Of a stretch of 26,048 bases of DNA, positions 16,116 through 23,299 are shown in pieces (the first letter of the stretch is position 1; every line of letters begins with the position of its first letter). The stretch is from contig CAUZFZ010000148.1 in the NCBI GenBank assembly GCA_963579025.1, positions 1 through 26,048 on the forward strand, written 5' to 3'. The position numbers and the translations under genes are program-made. Origin of the DNA: CAUZFZ01 sp963579025. GTDB taxonomy: Bacteria > Planctomycetota > Planctomycetia > Planctomycetales > Planctomycetaceae. The notes under the pieces are model-generated. The model had not been told where the DNA came from, did no database searches, and saw nothing but the letters and a program-made list of their open reading frames with translations.

Positions 16116-16473
16116 TGCGACTCGCGGTAATCGCGTGGCGTTCGGTGACTGGGGCCTGCAGGCGACACAGCCGGGGCATGTTTCGGCTCAGACGATCGAA
16201 GCGTGTCGTATCGCGATCATGCAGTACATTCGCGGCGAGGGAAAACTCTACATTCGGATCTTTCCGCATCGTTCAGTTACGTCGCGCCCACTCGAAACTC
16301 GTATGGGTAAGGGTAAGGGAGAGCCGGATCACTGGGTGGCGACTGTTAAACCAGGCACCGTTATGTTTGAGGCAGGTGGGATATCGAGAGAAGCGGCACA
16401 GGAGTGTTTTGCCCGTGTCGCCCACAAGCTGCCAATCAAGGTGCGGTTAATCGGCCGGCAGCCTGGTGTATAG
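16054..16473 (+). CDS. rplP: 50S ribosomal protein L16
   Basis: The product is 139 aa. ATG 16054 is chosen because GAGGAG (16041-16046) lies 7 nt upstream and the product begins MALMPRRVKHRKSQRGR, matching the family N-terminus; a second in-frame ATG at 16063 is possible. L16 organises the A-tRNA binding region of the large subunit. Motifs FGDWGLQA, RIFPHRSVTSRPLETRMGKGKG and AGGISREAAQECF are present. The start lies 62 nt inside rpsC, in a different frame, so both N-terminal L16 and C-terminal S3 residues come from the same bases. Confidence 0.96.
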   Translation: MALMPRRVKHRKSQRGRIKGNATRGNRVAFGDWGLQATQPGHVSAQTIEACRIAIMQYIRGEGKLYIRIFPHRSVTSRPLETRMGKGKGEPDHWVATVKPGTVMFEAGGISREAAQECFARVAHKLPIKVRLIGRQPGV

Positions 16474-16544
16474 GTCTGAAAAAGATTTGATAGGTCATCG
16501 GACCAGTTGGACGTGTTGTGAGACACGCCCTACGGAACGGAATA

Positions 16545-16754
16545 ATGAATAACTCGGCTAAAGAGCTTCGTGAGATGACGTCGGAACAACTCAGTCACGA
16601 GTTGATCGAGACGCGAAAAGAATTGCTCGACCGGGCAGTGCGGGCGTCGGCATCTCAGGATGACACAGGACCAAGTAAGTGCTTCCTGCGTCGTCGCGTG
16701 GCTCGTATCAAGACACTCCTGCGTGAGCAGGAACTGGAAACAAGTCAGGCCTGA
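16545..16754 (+). CDS. rpmC: 50S ribosomal protein L29
   Basis: The product is 69 aa from ATG 16545; an open extension back to 16518 is not family-like. L29 is a two-helix protein near the tunnel exit beside L23. KELREMTSEQLSHELIETRKEL and RRRVARIKTLLREQE are the expected helices. The region between them (LDRAVRASASQDDTGPSKC) departs from the usual pattern in which L-x-FQ and a conserved Asn-Pro precede the second helix, so this L29 is somewhat divergent. The ribosome-binding site is weak (GGAACGGAA). Confidence 0.92.
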   Translation: MNNSAKELREMTSEQLSHELIETRKELLDRAVRASASQDDTGPSKCFLRRRVARIKTLLREQELETSQA

Positions 16755-16804
16755 GGCCAGTAAAACCAACGGACCTCCCGTCTTGCGGAATAGAGGGTTG
16801 AGCC

Positions 16805-17044
16805 TTGAAACAGCGACTCATTGGAATTGTCACAAGCGCGAAAGCGGCTAAGACGCTGCGCGTGGAAGTACAGCGTAAGGTCAAGCATCCGCTTTATGGG
16901 AAGTACGTCCGGAATCGGACTGTGTGCTTTGTTCATGATGAAGAAGGCCAGGCCTCGGAAGCGGATCGCGTGGAAATTGAGGAAAGTCGTCCACGTTCGC
17001 GGACGAAACGATGGGAACTTGTTCGCGTTTTGCCAAAACAGTGA
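16805..17044 (+). CDS. rpsQ: 30S ribosomal protein S17
   Basis: The product is 79 aa. The start is TTG at 16805, 7 nt after GAGGG (16793-16797); it gives the expected beginning MKQRLIGIVTSAKAAKTLRV. S17 is an OB-fold primary binder of 16S rRNA. KVKHPLYGKYVRNRTVCFVHDE is the characteristic core and the C-terminus (TKRWELVRVLPK) is normal. It is the last gene of the classical S10 operon and runs on into the spc gene set without a terminator. Confidence 0.96.
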   Translation: MKQRLIGIVTSAKAAKTLRVEVQRKVKHPLYGKYVRNRTVCFVHDEEGQASEADRVEIEESRPRSRTKRWELVRVLPKQ

Positions 17045-17045
17045 T

Positions 17046-17063
17046 GGGTTCGGGTTCGGGTTC
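17046..17063. repeat. Three tandem GGGTTC hexamers
   Basis: GGGTTC occurs three times head to tail directly after the rpsQ stop codon (17042-17044) in the 73-nt spacer before rplN. It is a short microsatellite-like tract on the coding strand; no function is evident. Confidence 0.8.
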
Positions 17064-17117
17064 AGAATGGCCTGTTAACAATGTGCCGTTCAGTTCGTTG
17101 AGGCCGGAGACACGACC

Positions 17118-17486
17118 ATGATTCAGATGCAGACACTGCTCGACGTTGCAGACAATAGTGGTGCGAAAGTTGCGCGGTGCATCAAGGTACTCGGCGGCTC
17201 AAAGCGTCGGTTTGCCGGCTTGGGCGACGTTGTTGTATTGAGTGTGCAGAAGACAGTTCCCGGCGGGCAGATCAAACGGGGTCAGGTTGTCCGCGGTGTG
17301 ATCGTCCGTTGCCGCAAAGCGACGCGGCGCGAAGACGGTTCTTACGTACGTTTCGATCGCAATGCGGTCGTGATTCTCGACGCAGACGGCAGTCCACGTG
17401 GGACTCGTATTTTTGGAGCTGTCGCACGCGAGTTGCGAGTGAAGAAGTTTATGAGAATTATCAGTCTGGCCAGCGAGGTAGTGTGA
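17118..17486 (+). CDS. rplN: 50S ribosomal protein L14
   Basis: The product is 122 aa, exactly the usual size. L14 binds 23S rRNA and forms intersubunit bridge B8; the silencing factor RsfS targets it in other bacteria. MIQMQTLLDVADNSGAKVARCIKVLGG is the textbook N-terminus split by convention into MIQMQTLLDVADNSGAK and the following strand, and GSPRGTRIFGAVARELR near the end is also typical. It opens the spc set and is followed after 3 nt by rplE, leaving no room for rplX. Confidence 0.97.
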   Translation: MIQMQTLLDVADNSGAKVARCIKVLGGSKRRFAGLGDVVVLSVQKTVPGGQIKRGQVVRGVIVRCRKATRREDGSYVRFDRNAVVILDADGSPRGTRIFGAVARELRVKKFMRIISLASEVV

Positions 17487-17489
17487 GTC

Positions 17490-18032
17490 ATGGCACGTCT
17501 GCAGGAGAGATATCAATCTGAAATTGTCACACAGCTCAAAGAAGAGCTTGGGCTGAAGAACCCGTTGGCGGCGCCTCGTGTTTCGCGTGTCGTGGTCAAT
17601 ATGGGTGTGAATAATGCAATCCAGGATCGTAAAAAACTGGAACAGGCTGTCGGTCATCTCGGCACGATTACGGGGCAGAAGCCGAAGATCACGAAAGCAA
17701 AGCGATCCATCGCGAATTTTAAGCTTCGTGAAGGCATGGAAATCGGGTGCTGCGTGACAATGCGTCGGGCTCGGATGTACGAGTTCATCGATCGTCTGGT
17801 TTCGATCGCATTGCCTCGTGTCCGCGACTTTCGCGGACTGAATCCGAAAGCGTTTGACGGAGCCGGCAACTTCAGCATGGGGCTGACGGAATTGTTGATG
17901 TTTCCTGAAATCAACGCGGACAAAGTTCATCACAACCAGGGAATGAATATTGCTGTGGTGACAACGGCAACAAGTGATGCGTCGGGGCTGGCGCTACTCA
18001 AAGCGTTAGGTTTCCCGTTTAAAAAAGACTGA
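17490..18032 (+). CDS. rplE: 50S ribosomal protein L5
   Basis: The product is 180 aa, a standard length. L5 belongs to the 5S RNP in the central protuberance and contacts P-site tRNA. Core motifs are RVVVNMGV, GQKPKITKAKRSIANFKLREG, VTMRRARMYEFIDRLVSIALPRVRDFRGL and a C-terminal GLALLKALGFPF. It starts 3 nt after rplN, the slot normally held by L24. In Escherichia coli S8 represses the spc operon by binding near the L5 start; no matching structure was worked out here. Confidence 0.97.
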   Translation: MARLQERYQSEIVTQLKEELGLKNPLAAPRVSRVVVNMGVNNAIQDRKKLEQAVGHLGTITGQKPKITKAKRSIANFKLREGMEIGCCVTMRRARMYEFIDRLVSIALPRVRDFRGLNPKAFDGAGNFSMGLTELLMFPEINADKVHHNQGMNIAVVTTATSDASGLALLKALGFPFKKD

Positions 18033-18067
18033 TCCAGTACGGAACATGTTTGGGAGTAGCTCAGACA

Positions 18068-18253
18068 GTGGCCAGTAAATCAAAAATTGCGAAGGCGAAA
18101 AGAACGCCAAAGTTCTCCAGCCGAATTGAACGTCGATGTGAACTGTGCGGGCGGCCTCGGGCCGTGTATCGCAAGTTTCGTGTGTGTCGCATCTGTTTCC
18201 GGAATCTGTGCCTCGACGGCATGGTGCCAGGTGCCAGAAAAGCGAGCTGGTGA
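18068..18253 (+). CDS. rpsN: 30S ribosomal protein S14, zinc-binding short form
   Basis: The product is 61 aa, the exact length of the type-Z form. The start is GTG at 18068, giving MASKSKIAKAKRTPKF; GGGAG lies 11 nt upstream. An in-frame TTG at 18050 overlaps that site and is less likely. Four cysteines at 24, 27, 40 and 43 form the CxxC-x12-CxxC zinc site (RCELCGRPRAVYRKFRVCRIC). S14 assembles late into the 30S head. Having the zinc form implies dependence on zinc unless a zinc-free copy exists elsewhere. Confidence 0.95.
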   Translation: MASKSKIAKAKRTPKFSSRIERRCELCGRPRAVYRKFRVCRICFRNLCLDGMVPGARKASW

Positions 18254-18290
18254 TCGGTTCACGAGGCTGGACGAGGACGAGGTTCAAATA

Positions 18291-18686
18291 ATGCTGAGCG
18301 ATCCAATTGCCGACATGTTGACCCGCATTCGTAATGCGGTCTCGATCGAGCGTCCACACGTGGATATCCCGTTTTCGAAAGCCAAGCAGGGCGTCGCCGC
18401 GACTCTGCAACGGGAAGGGTTCGTGTGGGATTCCGAAGTTCTGGACACGGAGCCCGTGAAAACGCTTCGCGTCAGTCTGAAGTATGGGCCGAATGGTGAG
18501 TGTGTCATCAATCACATTCAACGTGTGAGCAAGCCCGGTCGACGGATTTACTCCGGCGTAGCTGACTTGAAGCCCGTGCGTCATGGGACTGGGATCACGA
18601 TCGTGACTACGCCGAAAGGTGTTCTCAGCAATCGGGAAGCAAGAAGTCAGCAGGTCGGAGGCGAGGTACTGGCGGAAATCTGGTAA
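18291..18686 (+). CDS. rpsH: 30S ribosomal protein S8
   Basis: The product is 131 aa from ATG 18291, 8 nt after GAGG (18279-18282). The frame is open far upstream through rpsN, but only from this ATG does it match S8 (MLSDPIADMLTRIRNA). S8 organises the central domain of 16S rRNA and is the known spc-operon repressor in Escherichia coli. The C-terminal signature GTGITIVTTPKGVLSNREAR with EVLAEIW at the end is intact. Confidence 0.97.
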   Translation: MLSDPIADMLTRIRNAVSIERPHVDIPFSKAKQGVAATLQREGFVWDSEVLDTEPVKTLRVSLKYGPNGECVINHIQRVSKPGRRIYSGVADLKPVRHGTGITIVTTPKGVLSNREARSQQVGGEVLAEIW

Positions 18687-18815
18687 TTCAGGGAAATGCA
18701 ACCGTTCGATGATTCGACTGAAGAGTTGCGTTGTTCTTCAATGTAAACGGTGGCCGGACTGGCGGGACCTTGAGCGGGCTCTCGAACACCACGGCTGATT
18801 TGAAAGATGTGAGTC

Positions 18816-19364
18816 ATGTCACGTATCGGCAAAAAACCGATCAGCGTTCCAGACACGGTGACGGTCACGGTCGAAGGAAGACACGTTGGAGTCAAGGGCC
18901 CCAAGGGAGAGATGGGCTGGGACTTTCCAGAAGGGATCAACGTTGAATTCCAGGCGGACTCGAAACAAGTCGTCGTTGGCCGTGAAGGCAACACCCGTCA
19001 GGACCGTGCCTTTCACGGACTGACGCGCGCCCTGATCAACAATATGGTCACCGGGGTCGTCACACCGTTCGAGCGACGCTTGGAGATTCAAGGTGTCGGC
19101 TATCAGGCAACACTGAACAACAACCTTCTCGCCCTGCAAGTCGGTTTTTCGCACTCTGTGGACTTGGAAGTCCCGAGCGATGTTGGCTGCCGACTGCAGA
19201 GCCCGACTCTCATCGTGCTGGAAAGCTGTGATAGACACGCCGTAGGGCAGTTTGCGGCCAATATTCGAGCTGTCCGACCGCCGGAGCCGTACAAAGGCAA
19301 AGGGATTCGGTATTACGGCGAATTCGTTCGCCGCAAAGCCGGCAAGGCCTTCGGTGCCAAATAG
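18816..19364 (+). CDS. rplF: 50S ribosomal protein L6
   Basis: The product is 182 aa. L6 lies near the factor-binding site beside the sarcin-ricin loop. MSRIGKKPISVPDTVTV opens the protein, LEIQGVGYQATLNNN is in the second half, and the C-terminal signature PEPYKGKGIRYYGEFVRRKAGK is complete. The two-domain duplicated fold is of normal length. The spacer before it is 129 nt, longer than most in the cluster, and its ribosome-binding site is weak (GAAAG, about 10 nt upstream). Confidence 0.97.
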   Translation: MSRIGKKPISVPDTVTVTVEGRHVGVKGPKGEMGWDFPEGINVEFQADSKQVVVGREGNTRQDRAFHGLTRALINNMVTGVVTPFERRLEIQGVGYQATLNNNLLALQVGFSHSVDLEVPSDVGCRLQSPTLIVLESCDRHAVGQFAANIRAVRPPEPYKGKGIRYYGEFVRRKAGKAFGAK

Positions 19365-19410
19365 TTCAAGTGCGGCTTCAGTTTAGCTGTTTGAGTTGAG
19401 GTGTTCTTCA

Positions 19411-19779
19411 ATGGTGAATCAGGTTAAGCGACTGCACCGGCGACGTGCTCGCCGAGCGTACCGTGTCCGAAATGGAATACGCCGAAACGCGACAAGTCAG
19501 TACCGGTTGTCTGTGTTTCGTAGCAACTCGCACATCTACGCTCAGGTCATTGACGATTTAGCGCAGCAGACGGTGTGTGCAGCAAGCAGCTCGCAGAACA
19601 GTGTGGTGGAAGGCATTGGCGGCAACGTTGAGGCTGCCAAAGTAGTTGGCAAGAAGATAGCAGAGTTGGCACTCGCTGCTGGGGTGACTAAAGCAACATT
19701 TGATCGCGGCTCCAACAGATATCATGGTCGCGTGGCAGCGCTGGGAGAAGCAGCGCGAGAAGCGGGGCTTCAACTGTAA
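19411..19779 (+). CDS. rplR: 50S ribosomal protein L18
   Basis: The product is 122 aa from ATG 19411, 9 nt after GAGG (19398-19401); the TTG at 19396 overlaps that site and is rejected. L18 binds 5S rRNA with L5. The basic N-terminal tail (KRLHRRRARRAYRVRNGIRR) and the core RLSVFRSNSHIYAQVIDD are recognisable, with a C-terminal DRGSNRYHGRVAALGEAAREAGL. It is followed by a spacer carrying an unusual ACGCGT cluster. Confidence 0.96.
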   Translation: MVNQVKRLHRRRARRAYRVRNGIRRNATSQYRLSVFRSNSHIYAQVIDDLAQQTVCAASSSQNSVVEGIGGNVEAAKVVGKKIAELALAAGVTKATFDRGSNRYHGRVAALGEAAREAGLQL

Positions 19780-19799
19780 GACAGACTGTCACCGCTTGG

Positions 19800-19839
19800 G
19801 ACGCGTTAGCGACGCGTACACATGAGACGCGTGACGCGT
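19800..19839. repeat. Four GACGCGT repeats forming a potential stacked hairpin
   Basis: GACGCGT occurs at 19800-19806, 19811-19817, 19826-19832 and 19833-19839, all in the rplR-rpsE spacer. Because ACGCGT is its own reverse complement, copy 2 can pair with copy 3 (9-nt loop) and copy 1 with copy 4, giving a stem with a small internal loop; other pairings are equally possible. There is no T-run behind it, so it is not an ordinary intrinsic terminator. It ends about 30 nt before the S5 start. Confidence 0.75.
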
Positions 19840-19870
19840 GCGACCAACTGGTTTGGAAAGCAGGATTGCT

Positions 19871-20365
19871 ATGGGCGAGACATCGACACAAAACGAATCT
19901 GCTGAACATGTTGTGCAGATCCGTCGTTGTTCCTGTGTGGTCAAAGGTGGACGACGATTCAGTTTTGCGGCTCTTGTTGTCGTCGGTGACCGAAACGGGC
20001 GGGTTGGCTGGGGCTACGGTAAAGCTCCTGAAGTTCCGCAAGCTGTCGAAAAAGCTGTAAAACAGGCCGAGAGAAGCATGGTTCGTGTCAATCTGGCGCA
20101 GATCGAGCCTGGTACGACTGTCCCGCATGAGATCAAGGGCCAGTATGGGGCTTCGAAAGTCAAGCTCATTCCGGCCCGTCCGGGAACTGGCGTGATTGCC
20201 GGGGGCTGCGTGCGTGCCGTACTTGATGCTGCCGGCGTGACCGATATTCTCACTAAGAGTCAAGGCTCAAACACGCCGCTCAATCTGGTCAAAGCAACAT
20301 TTGAAGGCCTGCAGCGACTGCAGACACTTGAAGAAGTTCAGCGACTACGTGGCGTCAAACTGTAA
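19871..20365 (+). CDS. rpsE: 30S ribosomal protein S5
   Basis: The product is 164 aa from ATG 19871, 5 nt after AGGA; the frame is open to 19838 but that extension is not S5-like. S5 contributes to decoding accuracy and the mRNA entry helicase. The S5 signature CSCVVKGGRRFSFAALVVVGD is present, with GKAPEVPQAVEKA and the C-terminal GSNTPLNLVKATFEGLQRL. The next gene is rplO after 45 nt, so the usual rpmD is missing between them. Confidence 0.97.
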   Translation: MGETSTQNESAEHVVQIRRCSCVVKGGRRFSFAALVVVGDRNGRVGWGYGKAPEVPQAVEKAVKQAERSMVRVNLAQIEPGTTVPHEIKGQYGASKVKLIPARPGTGVIAGGCVRAVLDAAGVTDILTKSQGSNTPLNLVKATFEGLQRLQTLEEVQRLRGVKL

Positions 20366-20410
20366 GTAATCAACTCTGAAGTCTTTCGGCTTCGGCAATT
20401 GGAATAAGTT

Positions 20411-20857
20411 ATGGTCAGTCTATCTGACGTCAATGACGGCATTCAAAAAAACAAACGCAGGCGGCGTGTTGGTCGAGGCACCGGCAGTGGTCGGGGCAAG
20501 ACCAGTTCGCGCGGCCATAAGGGCGATGGTAGCCGATCGGGTTATCGCAGTCGTCGCGGCTATGAAGGTGGCCAGATGCCACTGTTTCGTCGCGTCGCGA
20601 AGCGAGGGTTCTCGAATGCGGCATTCGCCGATGAAATCAAAGTCATCAATCTGGACCAGATCACGGAGCGATTTGAAGAAGGTCAGGAAGTTGATCTGCA
20701 GGCTCTGAAAGCGGCATTCTCGCTGTCTCGAAAAGTGAAGGTCAAGATTCTAGGACGCGGTGAACTCTCCAAAAAGCTGACGATTCAGGCCAACGCATTT
20801 TCGGCATCCGCCGAGGAAGCGATCGCGAAGGCCGGCGGCAGCGCGGTCAAAGTCTGA
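20411..20857 (+). CDS. rplO: 50S ribosomal protein L15
   Basis: The product is 148 aa. L15 binds 23S rRNA and helps late large-subunit assembly. The glycine/arginine-rich N-terminal extension (RRRRVGRGTGSGRGKTSSRGHKG, cut here into RRRRVGRGTGSG and GRGKTSSRGHKG) and GYEGGQMPLFRRVAKRGF are classic, and the C-terminus has VKILGRGELSKKLTIQANAF. It follows rpsE directly and lies 16 nt before secY. Confidence 0.97.
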   Translation: MVSLSDVNDGIQKNKRRRRVGRGTGSGRGKTSSRGHKGDGSRSGYRSRRGYEGGQMPLFRRVAKRGFSNAAFADEIKVINLDQITERFEEGQEVDLQALKAAFSLSRKVKVKILGRGELSKKLTIQANAFSASAEEAIAKAGGSAVKV

Positions 20858-20873
20858 CACAGGGACGAGACTG

Positions 20874-22250
20874 ATGATCGAGAAGCTGCTCCTACTCTTC
20901 AAGATACCGGAACTCCGGCGGAAGATCGTTTTGACGATCATTCTGTTAGCGGTGTACCGGATGGGTTTCTGGATCCCGCTGCCGTTCATTGATCAGCAGG
21001 CGATGCAGGAGAGTATTGAGCGAATGCAGGAAGGCGGCGGTGAGGAAGGTTTTGGACAGGTTATGCAGATTGTTGCCCTGTTCTCGGCATCTCGCGTTGG
21101 CAACGCCACAATTTTTGGTTTGGGCATTATGCCCTATATCTCGGCGTCGATTATCTTCCAGCTGATGGGGCAGGTGTATCCACCTTTGGAGCAACTGCAG
21201 AAGGAAGGTGAGTCTGGTCGGCGAAAAATCAATGAGTACACGCGTTACGCGACGGTCGTGATATGTCTTGGGCAGAGTTTCTTCTGGATCAGGGCTTTAG
21301 CAAGTCCGACAGGAGGCCTGCTTGGAGCGAACGTCGTGCTGAGTTCGTGGGATACGTGGTACTGGCACATGGTCGGCGCCGTGTGGATGACGACCGGTAC
21401 GATCGTATTGATGTGGATCGGCGAGCAGATTGACGCCTATGGAATTGGCAACGGTATCAGTCTGCTGATCATGGCGGGGATTGTGGCTCAGATGCCGGCG
21501 GGTGGAGCAATGCTGTTTGAGCCAGCACTGCGCAACGGAATCCAAATCGGGACTGACACAGGAATCGAACGATTTCTAATGCTGGCGGGCGTGTTTATAT
21601 TCGTCGTTGTTGTGGTAGTATTGATAACTCAAGGTCAGCGACGGATTCCGATACAGAGTGCGAAGCATGTTCGTGGACGGCGTCAGGTCGGCGGGCAGAG
21701 GCAGTTTCTCCCGCTTCGAATTAACCAGGCTGGAGTGATGCCAATCATCTTCGCATCCAGCTTGTTGATGTTTCCATATATGGTGTTTCAGTGGCTCGAC
21801 AGCTCGCTGGAAAACCCGTGGAAGGTTGTCTCTATACTGAACAGTGCGTTTGGAGGCGGTCGCGGGTTCGTGTACTCGATGTGTTATATGTCGCTGATTT
21901 ACTTCTTCTGCTACTTCTGGACAGCGATCACTTTTAATCCGAAGGAAATCGCAAACAACCTGAAAGACCACGGCAGCTTCATTCCCGGTTATCGTCCAGG
22001 AGTTCGAACGGCGACTCACCTCGAATCTGTCATGGTTCGAATCACGTATGTTGGGGCGGCGTTCCTTTCACTGATTGCTGTGATCCCACAGCTGATTGCA
22101 AGTTCAATGGGCATCAATCCGCTGATCGCCAGTTTCTACGGGGGCACGGGACTACTGATTGTGGTGTCTGTGGCCTTGGACCTTGTTCAAAAGATCGACA
22201 GTCATCTGATTACCCGGAATTATTCGGGATTGCTTGAGTCAGACGGCTGA
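20874..22250 (+). CDS. secY: Preprotein translocase channel subunit SecY
   Basis: The product is 458 aa, slightly longer than the 443 aa of Escherichia coli. SecY forms the inner-membrane channel with SecE (and SecG) and works with SecA or the ribosome. Ten hydrophobic segments can be followed, starting at KIVLTIILLAVYRMGFWIPLP. The plug and TM2 region contains FSASRVGNATIFGLGIMPYISAS, written here as FSASRVGNATIFGLG then IMPYISAS. EQIDAYGIGNGISLLI and GQRRIPIQSAKHVRGR (C4 loop) and FNPKEIANNLKDHGSFIPGYRPG (cytosolic C5 loop, starting FNPKEIANNLK) are diagnostic. Unlike many operons, no adk or map follows. Confidence 0.97.
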   Translation: MIEKLLLLFKIPELRRKIVLTIILLAVYRMGFWIPLPFIDQQAMQESIERMQEGGGEEGFGQVMQIVALFSASRVGNATIFGLGIMPYISASIIFQLMGQVYPPLEQLQKEGESGRRKINEYTRYATVVICLGQSFFWIRALASPTGGLLGANVVLSSWDTWYWHMVGAVWMTTGTIVLMWIGEQIDAYGIGNGISLLIMAGIVAQMPAGGAMLFEPALRNGIQIGTDTGIERFLMLAGVFIFVVVVVVLITQGQRRIPIQSAKHVRGRRQVGGQRQFLPLRINQAGVMPIIFASSLLMFPYMVFQWLDSSLENPWKVVSILNSAFGGGRGFVYSMCYMSLIYFFCYFWTAITFNPKEIANNLKDHGSFIPGYRPGVRTATHLESVMVRITYVGAAFLSLIAVIPQLIASSMGINPLIASFYGGTGLLIVVSVALDLVQKIDSHLITRNYSGLLESDG

Positions 22251-22277
22251 TTGGCTCCAAACTTCGGGAGCGACGTG

Positions 22278-22394
22278 ATGAAAGTTCGTTCGAGTATCAA
22301 ACGCATCTGCGAGCAGTGCAAAATTGTGCGCCGCCGAGGTAAGGTCTACGTGATCTGCCCCGCCAATCCGAAGCACAAACAGAGACAGGGATAA
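22278..22394 (+). CDS. rpmJ: 50S ribosomal protein L36, zinc-binding form
   Basis: The product is 38 aa, exactly the usual length: it starts MKVRSSIKRICEQCKIV and ends ANPKHKQRQG. Cys11, Cys14, Cys27 and His33 form the zinc ribbon of the C+ type. L36 stabilises the 23S rRNA near helices 89-91 late in assembly. GGGAG lies about 9 nt before the ATG. It lies 27 nt after secY and 4 nt before rpsM, so infA is absent from its common position here. Confidence 0.96.
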   Translation: MKVRSSIKRICEQCKIVRRRGKVYVICPANPKHKQRQG

Positions 22395-22398
22395 GAGC

Positions 22399-22785
22399 AT
22401 GCCACGTGTTCTCGGTGTTGACGTTCCGAATGACAAACCAGCGTATGTATCGCTGACCTACCTGCACGGCGTTGGTCGGCAGACAGCGATCAATATGTGT
22501 TACGAGTTGGGTGTTGATCCGAACGTGAAGGCTTCGAGTCTGTCGGAGTCTGAAATCGCGTTGATCAACAATCACCTCGACAAAGAGCTGATTGTGGAGG
22601 GTGCCCTGCGGCGTAAAGTTCAACAGGATATCGCGAGATTGCGTGAGATCCGTTGCTACCGCGGTGTCCGACATCGACGTGGTTTGCCAGTCCGCGGTCA
22701 GCGGACTCGAACGAACGCACGAACACGTAAGGGTGCGAAGAAGACCGTTGCGGGCAAGAAGGGTGTGAAGGATATGAAGCACTGA
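22399..22785 (+). CDS. rpsM: 30S ribosomal protein S13
   Basis: The product is 128 aa. S13 lies in the 30S head, contacts P-site tRNA through its C-terminal tail and forms intersubunit bridges. MPRVLGVDVPNDKPAYVSL opens the protein, YLHGVGRQTAINMCYELGV is the helix-turn region, and CYRGVRHRRGLPVRGQRT followed by RTNARTRKG is the family signature. It starts 4 nt after rpmJ and is probably translationally coupled to it. Confidence 0.97.
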   Translation: MPRVLGVDVPNDKPAYVSLTYLHGVGRQTAINMCYELGVDPNVKASSLSESEIALINNHLDKELIVEGALRRKVQQDIARLREIRCYRGVRHRRGLPVRGQRTRTNARTRKGAKKTVAGKKGVKDMKH

Positions 22786-22852
22786 TCCGGCTGCTACAGC
22801 TTCCGGTTCTATCGGCTGCGAATTGTAGCCGTCACTTTGGAGAAACAGGCGA

Positions 22853-23233
22853 ATGGCGAAGTCAAAGCGTAAACGGGTGCGTCGAAATGTCACTAAAGCT
22901 GTGGCGCATGTTAAAGCGACATTCAACAATACGTTGGTTACGATTACCGATACCAGCGGGGACGTCCTGTGCTGGGCAACTTCCGGTACTTCGGGCTTCA
23001 AGGGTAGCCGTAAAAGTACGCCCTTCGCGGCTCAGCGTGCGGCAGAAATCTGTGCGGAACGCGCCGCGAAGTTTGGCGTTCGGGAACTTGAGATTCGCGT
23101 GAAAGGTCCAGGGTCCGGTCGTGAAAGTGCGATCACCGGTCTGCAGTCTGCCGGGATAAACATCAAGATCATCGAAGACGTGACACCGCTGCCGCACAAT
23201 GGCTGCCGTCCACCAAAGAAACGCCGAGTCTGA
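22853..23233 (+). CDS. rpsK: 30S ribosomal protein S11
   Basis: The product is 126 aa. S11 shapes the mRNA exit channel on the 30S platform. HVKATFNNTLVTITDTSGD, the serine/glycine-rich WATSGTSGFKGSRKSTPFAA and the C-terminal EDVTPLPHNGCRPPKKRRV are all typical. GGAG lies about 10 nt before the ATG. In the usual alpha operon rpsD (S4) would follow; here rpoA begins after only 66 nt. Confidence 0.97.
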   Translation: MAKSKRKRVRRNVTKAVAHVKATFNNTLVTITDTSGDVLCWATSGTSGFKGSRKSTPFAAQRAAEICAERAAKFGVRELEIRVKGPGSGRESAITGLQSAGINIKIIEDVTPLPHNGCRPPKKRRV

Positions 23234-23299
23234 GTCTGTCGATCAGGAAACGGACACCTCAAGACTTTCGATCGTACCTCTGAACAGGAGTAGCCAGAC

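Noticed and set aside
18731..18946. Small open frame at the rpsH-rplF junction considered as a displaced L24
   Set aside because: It has no KOW motif and is an out-of-frame reading of rplF.
22786..22852. Competing CGGCT/AGCCG pairings before rpsK as an attenuator
   Set aside because: The stems are only about 5 bp with large loops and lack a T-run.
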